A stretch of DNA of 64,000 bases, from positions 7,877-71,876 of the forward strand of contig NZ_POWX01000015.1 of the NCBI RefSeq assembly GCF_003044445.1, read 5' to 3'. This document shows positions 49,702 to 58,323 of this stretch, piece after piece; the stretch's first letter is position 1, and every line of letters starts with the position of its first letter. A program made the translations under genes and the position numbers. The notes under the pieces are model-generated. The model made no database searches. It was not told where the DNA came from and worked only from the letters and a program-made list of their open reading frames with translations. The stretch comes from Neisseria mucosa. Lineage in GTDB: Bacteria > Pseudomonadota > Gammaproteobacteria > Burkholderiales > Neisseriaceae.

Positions 49702-50859
49702 TCAAAGTTTGTGGCAGATGTCGCCAAAGCGGAAACCTGTCCAGTCTATGTCGATGTTTTTGCCAAAGGCGATGACTTTGAAGAGTTCGCCCATTTCGTG
49801 CTGGTCGGTCAGTTTTTGTACGGCAGTGCTGACACGGAGGTAGTCTGCTGTGCCTGGGGGAGTGGTTTGTGCCAGCAGGTCGGTAATGCCTAGGTTGAAT
49901 AGGAAATGGGACTGAGGCAGGTAGCCGATGAGATCCAGTCCGCCGTCAGTACCCGCTTGGGCAATGTCGGTAAAGTTGACGTGAGCGGTCAGATCGGTCA
50001 GTCCGATATGGAAAAACGGATCGTGAACGGTGTGGTGGCGGTAGTGGGCGATGAGCGTGCCTTCGTCGCGTTGCGGGTGGTAATACTGGGTAGCGTCAAA
50101 ACCGTAGTCGATAAATATCATGCCGCCGCGTGTGATTTTCTGTGCGAGGGTGAGAATAAAGGCGTATTGGGCGGGGTGTAGCTCGCTGGTGTAGGGGTGT
50201 TCGGTTTCGGGGAAGTAGGTGGCGGCTAAACGGAGGAGATCGGGTTGCTTCAAGGGTTGAGGGCTTTGTTCGAACTGTCCGTCGGGGGTGATGGAGATGC
50301 CGATGTGTTGAAAGGTGTTTTGAGTGCGGCGGATGATTTCAACAGGCATGGCATCGAGGACTTCGTTGCCGATGATGATGCCGTCGAAAGATTCGGACAG
50401 TTCGGTCAGGTGGATGACTTTTTGTGCCAGTTGCGGGGTGGTGTGTTCGGCGATGAATTGGCGTTGGCGTTCGGCAAGCTCGGGGGAAAGTTCGATGATG
50501 TAGTAATGCTTGAGGTCGTCTGAAAGGCTTTTCAATAAGGTGGCGGCGAGATGCCCTGTACCAGCGCCAAATTCATAGAGGTTGCCGGCGGTTTGCGGGA
50601 GTAGTTCGGCAAGTTGTCGGGCGAAGGTTTGTCCGAACAATGGAGTGAGGGAGGGGGCGGTAATGAAATCGCCGTCTGTGCCGATTTTATGGCTGCCTCC
50701 GGTGTAGTAACCGTATTCAGGTGTGTAGAGTGCAAGCTCCATGAATCGTGAGAAAGGAATCCAGTTATTTTGGGCTTTTATTTCCTGTGTGATGATTTCA
50801 AATAGTTTGGAACTTGAGGCTTGTGCGGCAGGGGAGGGGAGGGGGAGGTGTGCCTTCAT
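49702..50859 (-). CDS. SAM-dependent methyltransferase, MidA/NDUFAF7 family
   Basis: The 385-residue protein has P-F-S-R-F-M-E-L-A-L-Y-T-P-E-Y-G-Y-Y, then G-D-F-I-T-A-P-S-L-T-P-L-F-G and the SAM loop E-F-G-A-G-T-G-H-L-A, the DUF185 (NDUFAF7) pattern. The mitochondrial relative methylates an arginine of the complex I subunit NDUFS2; a role in Neisseria complex I is inference. The N-terminus has a C-rich CCCCT repeat (codons 5-11). An in-frame uptake sequence is read as L-S-D-D-L-K. Confidence 0.9.
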   Translation of the reverse strand: MKAHLPLPSPAAQASSSKLFEIITQEIKAQNNWIPFSRFMELALYTPEYGYYTGGSHKIGTDGDFITAPSLTPLFGQTFARQLAELLPQTAGNLYEFGAGTGHLAATLLKSLSDDLKHYYIIELSPELAERQRQFIAEHTTPQLAQKVIHLTELSESFDGIIIGNEVLDAMPVEIIRRTQNTFQHIGISITPDGQFEQSPQPLKQPDLLRLAATYFPETEHPYTSELHPAQYAFILTLAQKITRGGMIFIDYGFDATQYYHPQRDEGTLIAHYRHHTVHDPFFHIGLTDLTAHVNFTDIAQAGTDGGLDLIGYLPQSHFLFNLGITDLLAQTTPPGTADYLRVSTAVQKLTDQHEMGELFKVIAFGKNIDIDWTGFRFGDICHKL

Positions 50860-51210
50860 AACTGTTAGATAATGTAAAATTTGTGAATTTATTTGTCTAT
50901 TATAACGTGAACGGAAAAGGGGCGTTTTTTCATTTTTTTATACCATATATTGTGTTATGTTTTGGTTTTGAATACTACATATTGTGTTTTTAAAAACCAA
51001 ATCGGGTAAAATGGGTGGTTCGGCTTGTGTGCTTGTTTGGTTAAAATACTGTTTTTTAATGATTTTGTTGTTGCATATGTACTGGGATTTTAGAGTAAGG
51101 CGATTTGACCGAGGCGTTAAAATTTTTTATAGTGTGGGCTAGTGGGGCGATGTGGGTAAAAGTGTCTGCATTGCCCAAAAAATTCCGATTTAAACCGATA
51201 GGACGAAATT
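50860..51210. other. Promoter region of the dcw cluster
   Basis: These 351 bases separate the methyltransferase from mraZ. They are AT-rich and hold two copies of ATATTGTGTT (near 50946 and 50979) and a set of TGGG motifs just before mraZ. There is no gene, DUS or Correia element. This is the likely main promoter of the division/cell-wall genes. Confidence 0.5.
51134..51156 (+). promoter_or_regulatory. Candidate MraZ operator
   Basis: Three GTGGG motifs begin at 51134, 51142 and 51152, about 55-80 bases before the mraZ start. MraZ is known to bind direct TGGG-type repeats with about 10-base spacing in its own promoter. One of the two spacings here is 8, so the match is partial. Confidence 0.4.
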
Positions 51211-51666
51211 GTGTTTGGTGGCGCTCACGAATTGAGTATTGACAGCAAAGGGCGGTTGGCAATTCCTGCCAAGTTCCGCGATATTTTGCTGCGCCATTAT
51301 ACGCCGTCGATTGTGGTTACTTTGGATTCCCGTGAAAAATTGTTGATGTATCCGGAAGCTGAATGGGCAAAGGTTGTCGAGCAGCTTTTGCGCCTGAAAA
51401 CAGCGGGGAACCAGATGTTGCAGCGCTACCAAAATCTGCTGCTGCACAATGCGGATACGCTGGAATGGGATAGTGCCGGTCGTGTGCTGATTCCTGCCAA
51501 TCTGCGCAAACGGGTGGATTTCGAAAAAGACGTTACCTTGGTCGGTCGTGCCAACCGTTTGGAATTGTGGGGCCGTGATCAATGGGAAGCTGAAATGACT
51601 CAGGCTTTGGATGACGATCCTGAAGAGTTGGCGTTCCAATTAAGTCAGACGGATTTGCAATTGTGA
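51211..51666 (+). CDS. mraZ: Transcriptional regulator MraZ
   Basis: The 151-residue protein has two AbrB-like SpoVT domains, starting with H-E-L-S-I-D-S-K-G-R-L-A-I-P-A-K-F-R and repeating as L-E-W-D-S-A-G-R-V-L-I-P-A-N-L-R. It represses the dcw promoter in E. coli. The start is GTG, with AGGA seven bases upstream. It is the first gene of the cluster and overlaps rsmH (GTGA at 51663). Confidence 0.96.
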   Translation: MFGGAHELSIDSKGRLAIPAKFRDILLRHYTPSIVVTLDSREKLLMYPEAEWAKVVEQLLRLKTAGNQMLQRYQNLLLHNADTLEWDSAGRVLIPANLRKRVDFEKDVTLVGRANRLELWGRDQWEAEMTQALDDDPEELAFQLSQTDLQL

Positions 51667-52616
51667 GTAATGCTGAATATCAACATATCACCGTTTTGTT
51701 AAACGAGGCGGTTGATGCTCTGGCGGTTCGTGAAGACGGTATTTATGTGGATGGGACGTTCGGCAGGGGAGGGCACTCCCGATTGATTTTGTCCCGTCTG
51801 GGCAGTCAAGGTCGTCTGATTGTGTTCGATAAAGACCCGCAAGCGATTGAGGCGGCGCAAAAGCTGGCTGAGCAGGATGGGCGCGTTACAGTAGTCCATG
51901 ACGGGTTTTCAAGTTTTCAGACGACCCTGGATAAGCTGGGTATTGAAGAAATAGATGGTGCGTTGTTTGATTTGGGGATTTCGTCCCCGCAGATAGATGA
52001 TGGCGCACGAGGTTTCAGTTTCCGTTTTGATGCACCTTTGGATATGCGTATGGATCCGACGCGCGGAATGTCTGCCGCAGAGTGGATTGCAACAGCATCG
52101 GAACAAGATTTGCACGAGGTTATCAAGAATTATGGTGAAGAGCGGTTTAGTCGCCAGATTGCGCGCGCCATTGTTGCGCAACGGACAGAAAGTCCGATCG
52201 ATACAACCCGCAAGCTGGCGCAGCTCGTGGCGCAAAACGTCCGTACTCGTGAGCGGGGGCAAGACCCTGCGACGCGCACCTTCCAGGCAGTTCGCATCTT
52301 TATTAACCGCGAGCTCGAAGAGGTAGAGGCGGTTCTGCCGCAAGTGATGGGTCGTCTGAAACAGGGCGGGCGTTTGGCGGTGATCGCGTTCCATTCGCTT
52401 GAAGACCGCATCGTGAAACAATTCGTTAAAAAGTATTCGCAACATCCTCCTTTGCCTCGCTGGGCGGCGGTCAAAGAAGCAGATTTGCCTCTGCCGCCGT
52501 TAAAGGCGGTGGGAAAGGCGATAAAGCCGGGTGTTGAAGAAACCGCTTTCAACCCGCGGGCGCGCAGCGCAGTTTTACGAGTCGCGGAGCGGACGGGCGG
52601 TGAGATTACAGAATAA
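51663..52616 (+). CDS. rsmH: 16S rRNA m4C1402 methyltransferase RsmH
   Basis: The 317-residue SAM enzyme has G-T-F-G-R-G-G-H-S-R at the SAM site, then D-K-D-P-Q-A, and D-L-G-I-S-S-P-Q-I-D near residue 103. It methylates N4 of C1402 in 16S rRNA. It starts with GTG, overlapping the mraZ stop. Two in-frame uptake sequences are read as S-F-Q-T-T and M-G-R-L-K. Confidence 0.96.
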   Translation: MSNAEYQHITVLLNEAVDALAVREDGIYVDGTFGRGGHSRLILSRLGSQGRLIVFDKDPQAIEAAQKLAEQDGRVTVVHDGFSSFQTTLDKLGIEEIDGALFDLGISSPQIDDGARGFSFRFDAPLDMRMDPTRGMSAAEWIATASEQDLHEVIKNYGEERFSRQIARAIVAQRTESPIDTTRKLAQLVAQNVRTRERGQDPATRTFQAVRIFINRELEEVEAVLPQVMGRLKQGGRLAVIAFHSLEDRIVKQFVKKYSQHPPLPRWAAVKEADLPLPPLKAVGKAIKPGVEETAFNPRARSAVLRVAERTGGEITE

Positions 52617-52671
52617 GCATTATGTGGGGCAGGTGTCCTCGGAACAAACAGATTGAGGTCGTCTGAAAATA

Positions 52672-52935
52672 ATGAATAAATTAAATATCCTTTTGTTGGT
52701 CTTGGTATCGGTATCTGCTTTTGCGGTGGTCACTGTGCAAGACCAATCGCGTTTGCACTTCATCGCTTTGGATAAAGCGCAAAAGCAGGAAATCAAGCTT
52801 GATCAGGACTATGCACGCTTGAAATTGGATCAGGCGCGGCTTGCAAACCACAAGCTGATTAAGGTGGCGGCTGAGAAGCAACGCCTTAAACCGCCTAGTG
52901 CGGGCAATACTGTGATGGTGGAAAGAAAAAAATAA
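52672..52935 (+). CDS. ftsL: Cell division protein FtsL
   Basis: The 87-residue bitopic protein has a short cytoplasmic N-terminus, one membrane helix (about residues 5-22) and a periplasmic coiled coil with Q-D-Q-S-R-L-H-F-I-A-L-D-K-A-Q. It forms the FtsQLB-type complex that activates septal synthesis. A full DUS lies 4 bases before its ATG; its AGG is 13 bases from the start, long for a Shine-Dalgarno. Confidence 0.9.
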   Translation: MNKLNILLLVLVSVSAFAVVTVQDQSRLHFIALDKAQKQEIKLDQDYARLKLDQARLANHKLIKVAAEKQRLKPPSAGNTVMVERKK

Positions 52936-53025
52936 TATTAATAATGATAAAGCCGGCAAATAGAGAAGATATTCGTCGGTATGCGGAACACGGGTTCGGC
53001 AAACATAATATATGAGAACTTTAAA

Positions 53026-54774
53026 ATGTTGATTAAGAACGAATATAAGCCTCGGATGCTGCCTAAGGTTGAAAAAATCAAAAAACCTGTTACCAGCGAC
53101 GGGCGTATCCGTATTGTTTTGGGGTGTATGGCTCTTGCTTTTACTGCATTGCTCGGGCGCGGCATCTATTTGCAAACCACGCAGCATGAATTTTTGAAAA
53201 ATCAGGGCGATCAGCGTTTTGTCCGTACCCTGACTTTACCTGCGTCGCGCGGCATGATTACCGACCGTAACGGCGCGACTTTGGCGTTGAGTGCACCGAC
53301 TGAATCCTTGTATGCCATGCCTTCCGGTATGGAAGAAATGCCGACTGCCGAACAGATGGCTAAGTTGGCGGCTATTGTTGAGCTGCCTGTTGAGGCGTTG
53401 CAGGAAAAATTGGCGAAAAAAGATAAAGATTTTATTTATCTGAAGCGTCAACTCAGCCAAGAAAAAGCAGAAGAAATTAAAGCTTTGGGCATTAAAGGCT
53501 TGGCATTCCAAAAAGAGCTGAAACGCCATTATCCGATGGGCAACCTGTTCGCACACGTTATCGGTTTCACCAATATCGACGGCAAAGGACAGGAAGGCTT
53601 GGAATTGTCACGAGAAGACAGTCTGCATGGTGCGGACGGTGCGAAAGTGGTTTTGCGCGACAATAAAGGCAATATCGTCGATAGTTTGGATTCTCCGCGC
53701 AACAGCGATCCGAAAAACGGGCAGGACATGGTTTTGTCTTTGGATCAACGTATTCAAACACTTGCCTATGATGAACTGAATAAAGCAGTGGCTTATCACA
53801 AAGCCAAAGCAGGTACGGTTGTGGTATTGGATGCGCAAACCGGCGAAATCTTGGCTTTGGTCAACAGCCCTGCCTATGATCCCAACCAACCGGGCAGCGC
53901 CGATAGCGAACAGCGCCGCAATCGAGCCGTTACCGATATGATTGAGCCGGGTTCTGCAATGAAGCCGTTTACGATTGCCAAAGCATTGGATTCCGGCAAA
54001 GTCGGTGTGGCTGATCGTTTTAACACTATGCCTTATAAAATCGGTCCCGCTACCGTGCGCGATACCCATGTGTATCCTACTTTGGATGTGCGCGGCATCA
54101 TGCAAAAATCTTCCAACGTCGGTACCAGCAAACTGTCTGCAAAATTCACGCCTAAAGAAATGTATGATTTTTACCATGATTTGGGTGTGGGTGTGCGGAT
54201 GCACTCTGGTTTCCCAGGTGAGACGGCTGGTCTTTTGAGAAGCTGGCGCAGATGGCAGCCGATTGAACAGGCAACCATGTCTTTCGGTTACGGCTTGCAA
54301 TTGAGCCTGCTTCAATTGGCGCGTGCTTATACCATGTTGACACATGACGGCGAATTGTTGCCGGTCAGCTTCGAGAAACAGGCGGTTGCGCCCAAAGGCA
54401 AACGCGTCATTAAAGCTTCGACCGCGCGTGAAGTGCGTGATTTGATGGTTTCTGTAACCGAGCCCGGCGGTACGGGTACGGCGGGTGCGGTAGATGGTTT
54501 CGACGTCGGCGCGAAAACCGGTACGGCGCGTAAGTTGGTCAACGGACGTTACGTTGATAACAAACACGTGGCAACTTTCATCGGTTTTGCTCCTGCTAAA
54601 AATCCCCGCGTGATTGTGGCGGTAACCATCGACGAACCGACTGCCAATGGTTACTACGGCGGCGTAGTGGCAGGTCCGGTCTTCAAACAAGTCATGGGCG
54701 GCAGCCTGAATATCTTGGGCGTTTCCCCGACCAAGCCTCTGACCAATGTTGCAGCCGTCAAAACACCGTCTTAA
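53026..54774 (+). CDS. ftsI: Penicillin-binding protein 2 (septal transpeptidase FtsI)
   Basis: The 582-residue protein aligns without gaps to gonococcal PenA numbering through the active site. It has a membrane helix (about 29-50) and catalytic S310-x-x-K313 (E-P-G-S-A-M-K), S362-S-N and K497-T-G. Read by codon, residues are Met312, Thr316, Ala501, Leu504, Val510, Asn512, Ala516, Asn541, Gly545 and Val552, with no D345 insertion. Several of these (312, 316, 504, 510, 541, 552) are shared with mosaic penA alleles associated with reduced cephalosporin susceptibility; Tyr512 and Ser545 are not present. I use the ATG at 53026, which gives the familiar M-L-I-K-N-E-Y start; the frame opens at 52981. 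Confidence 0.97.
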   Translation: MLIKNEYKPRMLPKVEKIKKPVTSDGRIRIVLGCMALAFTALLGRGIYLQTTQHEFLKNQGDQRFVRTLTLPASRGMITDRNGATLALSAPTESLYAMPSGMEEMPTAEQMAKLAAIVELPVEALQEKLAKKDKDFIYLKRQLSQEKAEEIKALGIKGLAFQKELKRHYPMGNLFAHVIGFTNIDGKGQEGLELSREDSLHGADGAKVVLRDNKGNIVDSLDSPRNSDPKNGQDMVLSLDQRIQTLAYDELNKAVAYHKAKAGTVVVLDAQTGEILALVNSPAYDPNQPGSADSEQRRNRAVTDMIEPGSAMKPFTIAKALDSGKVGVADRFNTMPYKIGPATVRDTHVYPTLDVRGIMQKSSNVGTSKLSAKFTPKEMYDFYHDLGVGVRMHSGFPGETAGLLRSWRRWQPIEQATMSFGYGLQLSLLQLARAYTMLTHDGELLPVSFEKQAVAPKGKRVIKASTAREVRDLMVSVTEPGGTGTAGAVDGFDVGAKTGTARKLVNGRYVDNKHVATFIGFAPAKNPRVIVAVTIDEPTANGYYGGVVAGPVFKQVMGGSLNILGVSPTKPLTNVAAVKTPS

Positions 54775-54798
54775 TCCGAGTATCAACGAGATTATTTT

Positions 54799-56277
54799 AT
54801 GTTCAGCAAGTTAACCCCTTTAGCTGAAACCAACATTCCGCCTCTGCTGTGTGCAAACGCAGCAGGGCGTTTGTTGCATTCAGACAGCCGTCAAATTAAA
54901 CAAGGTGATATTTTCGTTGCCTGTCAGGGCGAATATACGGACGGCCGCAGTTATATCCCCGCTGCCATTGCCAACGGCGCGGCTTTTGTTTTTTGGGACG
55001 ACGACGGCAAATTTGCGTGGAATCCCGAATGGAAAGTCCCCAATCAAGGCATCAAAGATTTGAAACACCGTGCCGGCATGTTGGCGGCGCAAGTTTACGG
55101 CAACGTTTCAGACGACCTCAAAGTCTGGGGCGTAACCGGTACCAACGGCAAAACCTCCATCACACAATGGCTGGCACAAGCCGCCGATTTATTGGGCGAA
55201 AAAACCGCCATCATCGGCACGGTCGGCAACGGCTTTTGGGGCGCATTGGAAGAAACCACGCACACCACCCCCGCCCCCGTCGATGTCCAAACCCTGCTCT
55301 ACCGTTTCCGTCAGCAAGGCGCAACAGCCGCCGCGATGGAAGTCTCCAGCCACGGCCTTGACCAATCGCGCGTCAACGGCGTGCCATTCCGCAGCGCAAT
55401 CTTCACCAACCTCACCCGAGACCACCTCGACTACCACGGCACGATGGAAGCCTACGGCGCCATCAAGTCACGCCTGTTTTACTGGCACGGCTTGAAACAC
55501 GCCGTCATCAATGTAGATGATGAATACGGCGCAGAACTCGTAGGTCGTCTGAAAAAAGACTGCCCTGATTTGGCCGTTTACGGCTACGGCTTCAGCGAAC
55601 ACGCCGACATCCGCATTGTTCATTTCACCGCTTCTTCAGACGGCATGGAAGCCGTATTCCAAACCCCGTGGGGCGAAGGCCGCTGCCGCACCCGCCTGCT
55701 CGGACGGTTCAACGCGCAAAACCTCGCCGCCTGCATCGCCTTGCTTTGTGCCAACGGTTATCCGCTTGATAAAGTATTGGATGTGCTGACAAAAATCCGT
55801 CCCGCCTCAGGCCGCATGGACTGCATCATGAACAGCGGCAAGCCCTTGGTCGTCGTCGATTACGCCCACACGCCAGACGCATTGGAAAAAGCACTCTCCA
55901 CCTTGCAGGAAATCAAACCACAGGGTGCGGCTTTGTGGTGCGTATTCGGCTGCGGCGGCAACCGCGACCGCGGCAAACGCCCGCTGATGGGCGCGGCAGC
56001 CGTACAGGGCGCGGATAAAGTCGTCGTAACCAGCGATAACCCGCGCTTGGAAAATCCGCAAGACATCATCAACGACATCCTGCCTGCCGTGCCCGCGCCC
56101 GAATGTGTCGAAGCCGACCGCGCCGCCGCCATCCGTTACGCAGTCGACCGCGCCGCCGCAAACGACATTATCCTGATTGCCGGCAAAGGACACGAAAATT
56201 ATCAGGACATGCAGGGTGTGAAGCATCATTTTTCTGATTTCGAAGTTGCAGAGAAAGCGTTGGCAGAACGAATATAA
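54799..56277 (+). CDS. murE: UDP-MurNAc-L-Ala-D-Glu:meso-DAP ligase MurE
   Basis: The 492-residue ATP-dependent Mur ligase has V-T-G-T-N-G-K-T-S near residue 113, the DNPR motif in S-D-N-P-R-L-E-N that specifies meso-diaminopimelate, and G-K-G-H-E-N. It adds the third residue of the peptidoglycan stem peptide. Two in-frame uptake sequences are read as V-S-D-D-L-K and G-R-L-K. It follows ftsI by 24 bases. Confidence 0.97.
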   Translation: MFSKLTPLAETNIPPLLCANAAGRLLHSDSRQIKQGDIFVACQGEYTDGRSYIPAAIANGAAFVFWDDDGKFAWNPEWKVPNQGIKDLKHRAGMLAAQVYGNVSDDLKVWGVTGTNGKTSITQWLAQAADLLGEKTAIIGTVGNGFWGALEETTHTTPAPVDVQTLLYRFRQQGATAAAMEVSSHGLDQSRVNGVPFRSAIFTNLTRDHLDYHGTMEAYGAIKSRLFYWHGLKHAVINVDDEYGAELVGRLKKDCPDLAVYGYGFSEHADIRIVHFTASSDGMEAVFQTPWGEGRCRTRLLGRFNAQNLAACIALLCANGYPLDKVLDVLTKIRPASGRMDCIMNSGKPLVVVDYAHTPDALEKALSTLQEIKPQGAALWCVFGCGGNRDRGKRPLMGAAAVQGADKVVVTSDNPRLENPQDIINDILPAVPAPECVEADRAAAIRYAVDRAAANDIILIAGKGHENYQDMQGVKHHFSDFEVAEKALAERI

Positions 56278-56295
56278 AATAGACAATACAAAGTT

Positions 56296-56330
56296 TTCAG
56301 ACGACCTGAAGACCATCAAGGTCGTCTGAA
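56296..56330. repeat. Inverted DUS pair after murE
   Basis: Reverse DUS at 56296-56307 and forward at 56319-56330, with a 11-base loop, 19 bases after the murE stop. The arms form a hairpin, but no T-run follows, so read-through to the next gene is possible. Confidence 0.55.
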
Positions 56331-56465
56331 AACGTTTATCCCCCACAATAAAAGCAACACAACCCACGCATTACGGCACGTCAGCCATTAAACCCATCAC
56401 TGTTGTTTCGGAGGACCCCGATTTGGAATTTCAAAGGTCGTCTGAAAAACGAGGAGACCGATTTG

Positions 56466-56987
56466 ATGCTGAAAATGCCGACAAAAACCCTTTTCATCAG
56501 TGCAGCCATGATTTTATTTGCGGGCTGTACCACCAAACAACTGCCACGCCCGAACGCCGAAATTGCCGAGCTGAGGGCGAAAGAACCGCCAACGGCGCAA
56601 AGCCTGCCCAATCCTGTTAAAGGCAAGCGTTTTGACGATACTTGGGGCGCGGCGCGCAGCCAGGGGCGCAGACATGAGGGCGTGGATATTTTCGCCAAGA
56701 AAAACACGCCGATACGCAGCACGACGCCCGGTATCGTAACCAAAATCGGGCGCAACCGATTGGGTGGCAAAGTCATCGGCATCCAAGGGCCGGGCGCATG
56801 GCACTACTATGCCCACCTCAACAAATTCGCCAGCGTCCGCCTGTATGAACGCGTGAAAGAAGGACAGGTCATCGGCTATGTCGGCAAAACAGGCAACGCC
56901 AAAACCACGCCGGCGCACCTGCATTACGGCGTTTATTTGCCAAACGGTGCGATCAATCCCTATCCGTTGATTAATCAGGATAAATAG
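56466..56987 (+). CDS. LytM (M23) domain lipoprotein
   Basis: The 173-residue lipoprotein has a lipobox, L-F-A-G-C near residue 18, and a C-terminal M23 peptidase domain with H-E-G-V-D-I-F-A and H-L-H-Y-G, the zinc ligands. It lacks LysM and coiled-coil domains. It may cut or regulate cutting of the peptidoglycan stem, fitting its place between murE and murF. The frame opens at 56403; I use the ATG at 56466, preceded by GAGGAG. A DUS in the leader overlaps the false N-terminus. Confidence 0.85.
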   Translation: MLKMPTKTLFISAAMILFAGCTTKQLPRPNAEIAELRAKEPPTAQSLPNPVKGKRFDDTWGAARSQGRRHEGVDIFAKKNTPIRSTTPGIVTKIGRNRLGGKVIGIQGPGAWHYYAHLNKFASVRLYERVKEGQVIGYVGKTGNAKTTPAHLHYGVYLPNGAINPYPLINQDK

Positions 56988-57011
56988 GTCGTCTGAAAAA
57001 AGAGTGAAGAG

Positions 57012-57872
57012 ATGAACGCAAAAAAACTGGTCAAGGCAACGAACATCATCGGTATGGTGGCAGTGACACTGCTGGTGTACTGGGTGTTCGCGCTGATATT
57101 GATTCAAGTTTTCGGACTCAAGGTGTTCCGCGAACACATTACAGAAATTTTCCTGATGAGTATTCTGGGAATTTTTGCTGTGATGGGCGGTACGCTGATG
57201 CTGAACATCATGTTGAATCTGACCCGTATTGCCGAGCGCGGGCAGGAGGAAGAAGTCCGTGGCGGTAGGAAAACCGTATATCTGCTGTTGGCGGTATTTC
57301 CTATTTTGGCGGCATTGTTGTTCGGCGGTAATTACCTGACTATTCAACAAAAACGCGACATTTTAATTCAATCGTCGGAACGCATCGTCAAAGACAATCC
57401 TGCTCAAATAGATGCGTTGATAGATTACCGTTTCGACTTGGCGTATATCAGAAAAACGTCGGAAATCTTGGATTTGATGGCTAAAGACGATTCATCTTTT
57501 AAGTCTGCCGTGATTATCGTGCCGGATAAGATTGACAACAAACCGGTTTATCTGGCTTTTTCAGCCGACTCCTCCCGTCTTACCCTGAGTGACGAAGCCG
57601 TGCCTGCCGCCAATCAGAATGCAGAAGGTAGCGATAATTTTGTCGTGAATCGAAATGGTGAGAAAGTAGCGGTCAAGAAAACCGACTATGTCTATTCCCC
57701 GGATTTGAAGGAGCGCGAATACCTGCAAAAAGTATTTGCCGGACAAACCCAGGAAATGCGCTATGAAGCGGAAGACGGTCATTACAGCCTCTGCCACCCT
57801 TACCGTAAAAACGGTAAAACCATCATCTTGTGTTTCTCCGATTATCAAGAGTATGGAAAAATCGGTAGTTGA
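57012..57872 (+). CDS. Membrane protein inserted in the dcw cluster, function unknown
   Basis: The 286-residue protein has three membrane helices (about residues 10-35, 47-70, 88-108) and a periplasmic part of about 175 residues without a known domain. Two Cys near the end (S-L-C-H-P and I-I-L-C-F) could pair. In the gonococcus a competence gene named dca lies between murE and murF; this protein or the next could be its counterpart, but I cannot confirm that. It lies 24 bases after the LytM lipoprotein, and a DUS precedes it. Confidence 0.6.
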   Translation: MNAKKLVKATNIIGMVAVTLLVYWVFALILIQVFGLKVFREHITEIFLMSILGIFAVMGGTLMLNIMLNLTRIAERGQEEEVRGGRKTVYLLLAVFPILAALLFGGNYLTIQQKRDILIQSSERIVKDNPAQIDALIDYRFDLAYIRKTSEILDLMAKDDSSFKSAVIIVPDKIDNKPVYLAFSADSSRLTLSDEAVPAANQNAEGSDNFVVNRNGEKVAVKKTDYVYSPDLKEREYLQKVFAGQTQEMRYEAEDGHYSLCHPYRKNGKTIILCFSDYQEYGKIGS

Positions 57873-57894
57873 GTGTGGGCAGGTCGTCTGAAAA

Positions 57895-58323
57895 ATGAAA
57901 ATAACCAATTGGTTTTCAAGTAAATTTCCAGATTATAAGAAACTGCCTAAAAGCGGCAAGTTTTTAGCATGGTTGACCTTGGTACAGGGCATAGCTTGGC
58001 TGGGATTGGCGTTGTCTGCTGCATGGAATGCGTTTAAATTCCGCGCGGTAGGTTTCCGTAGGATGATATACGTTTTTGCGCCATGCGTATTTCAGATAGC
58101 TTTTGCCAGCAGTATATTTTCTTTTTCTTTTTATTTGGACAGTGTACTGAAGTTGCAATTTCATTTCTCTGTCAACCATTTTGCTTTAGGCGTAAACTTT
58201 GCCGCTATTATTTTTATCGTGTTGGCAGTGCGCAACCTCCGCTATTTTAAAACGATTTCCCAAAATGAAAATGTGGACCCAAGCGCAGAGCCTCTCGAAC
58301 AAGGACAAGATGTACAACCATGA
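57895..58323 (+). CDS. Small membrane protein inserted in the dcw cluster
   Basis: The 142-residue protein has a basic N-terminus, then three or four hydrophobic segments (about residues 21-45, 56-75, 90-110) and a Gln/Glu-rich tail. I recognise no family. A full DUS (57882-57893) stands one base before its ATG and supplies the AGG ribosome-binding element. It overlaps murF by ATGA at 58320. Confidence 0.65.
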   Translation: MKITNWFSSKFPDYKKLPKSGKFLAWLTLVQGIAWLGLALSAAWNAFKFRAVGFRRMIYVFAPCVFQIAFASSIFSFSFYLDSVLKLQFHFSVNHFALGVNFAAIIFIVLAVRNLRYFKTISQNENVDPSAEPLEQGQDVQP

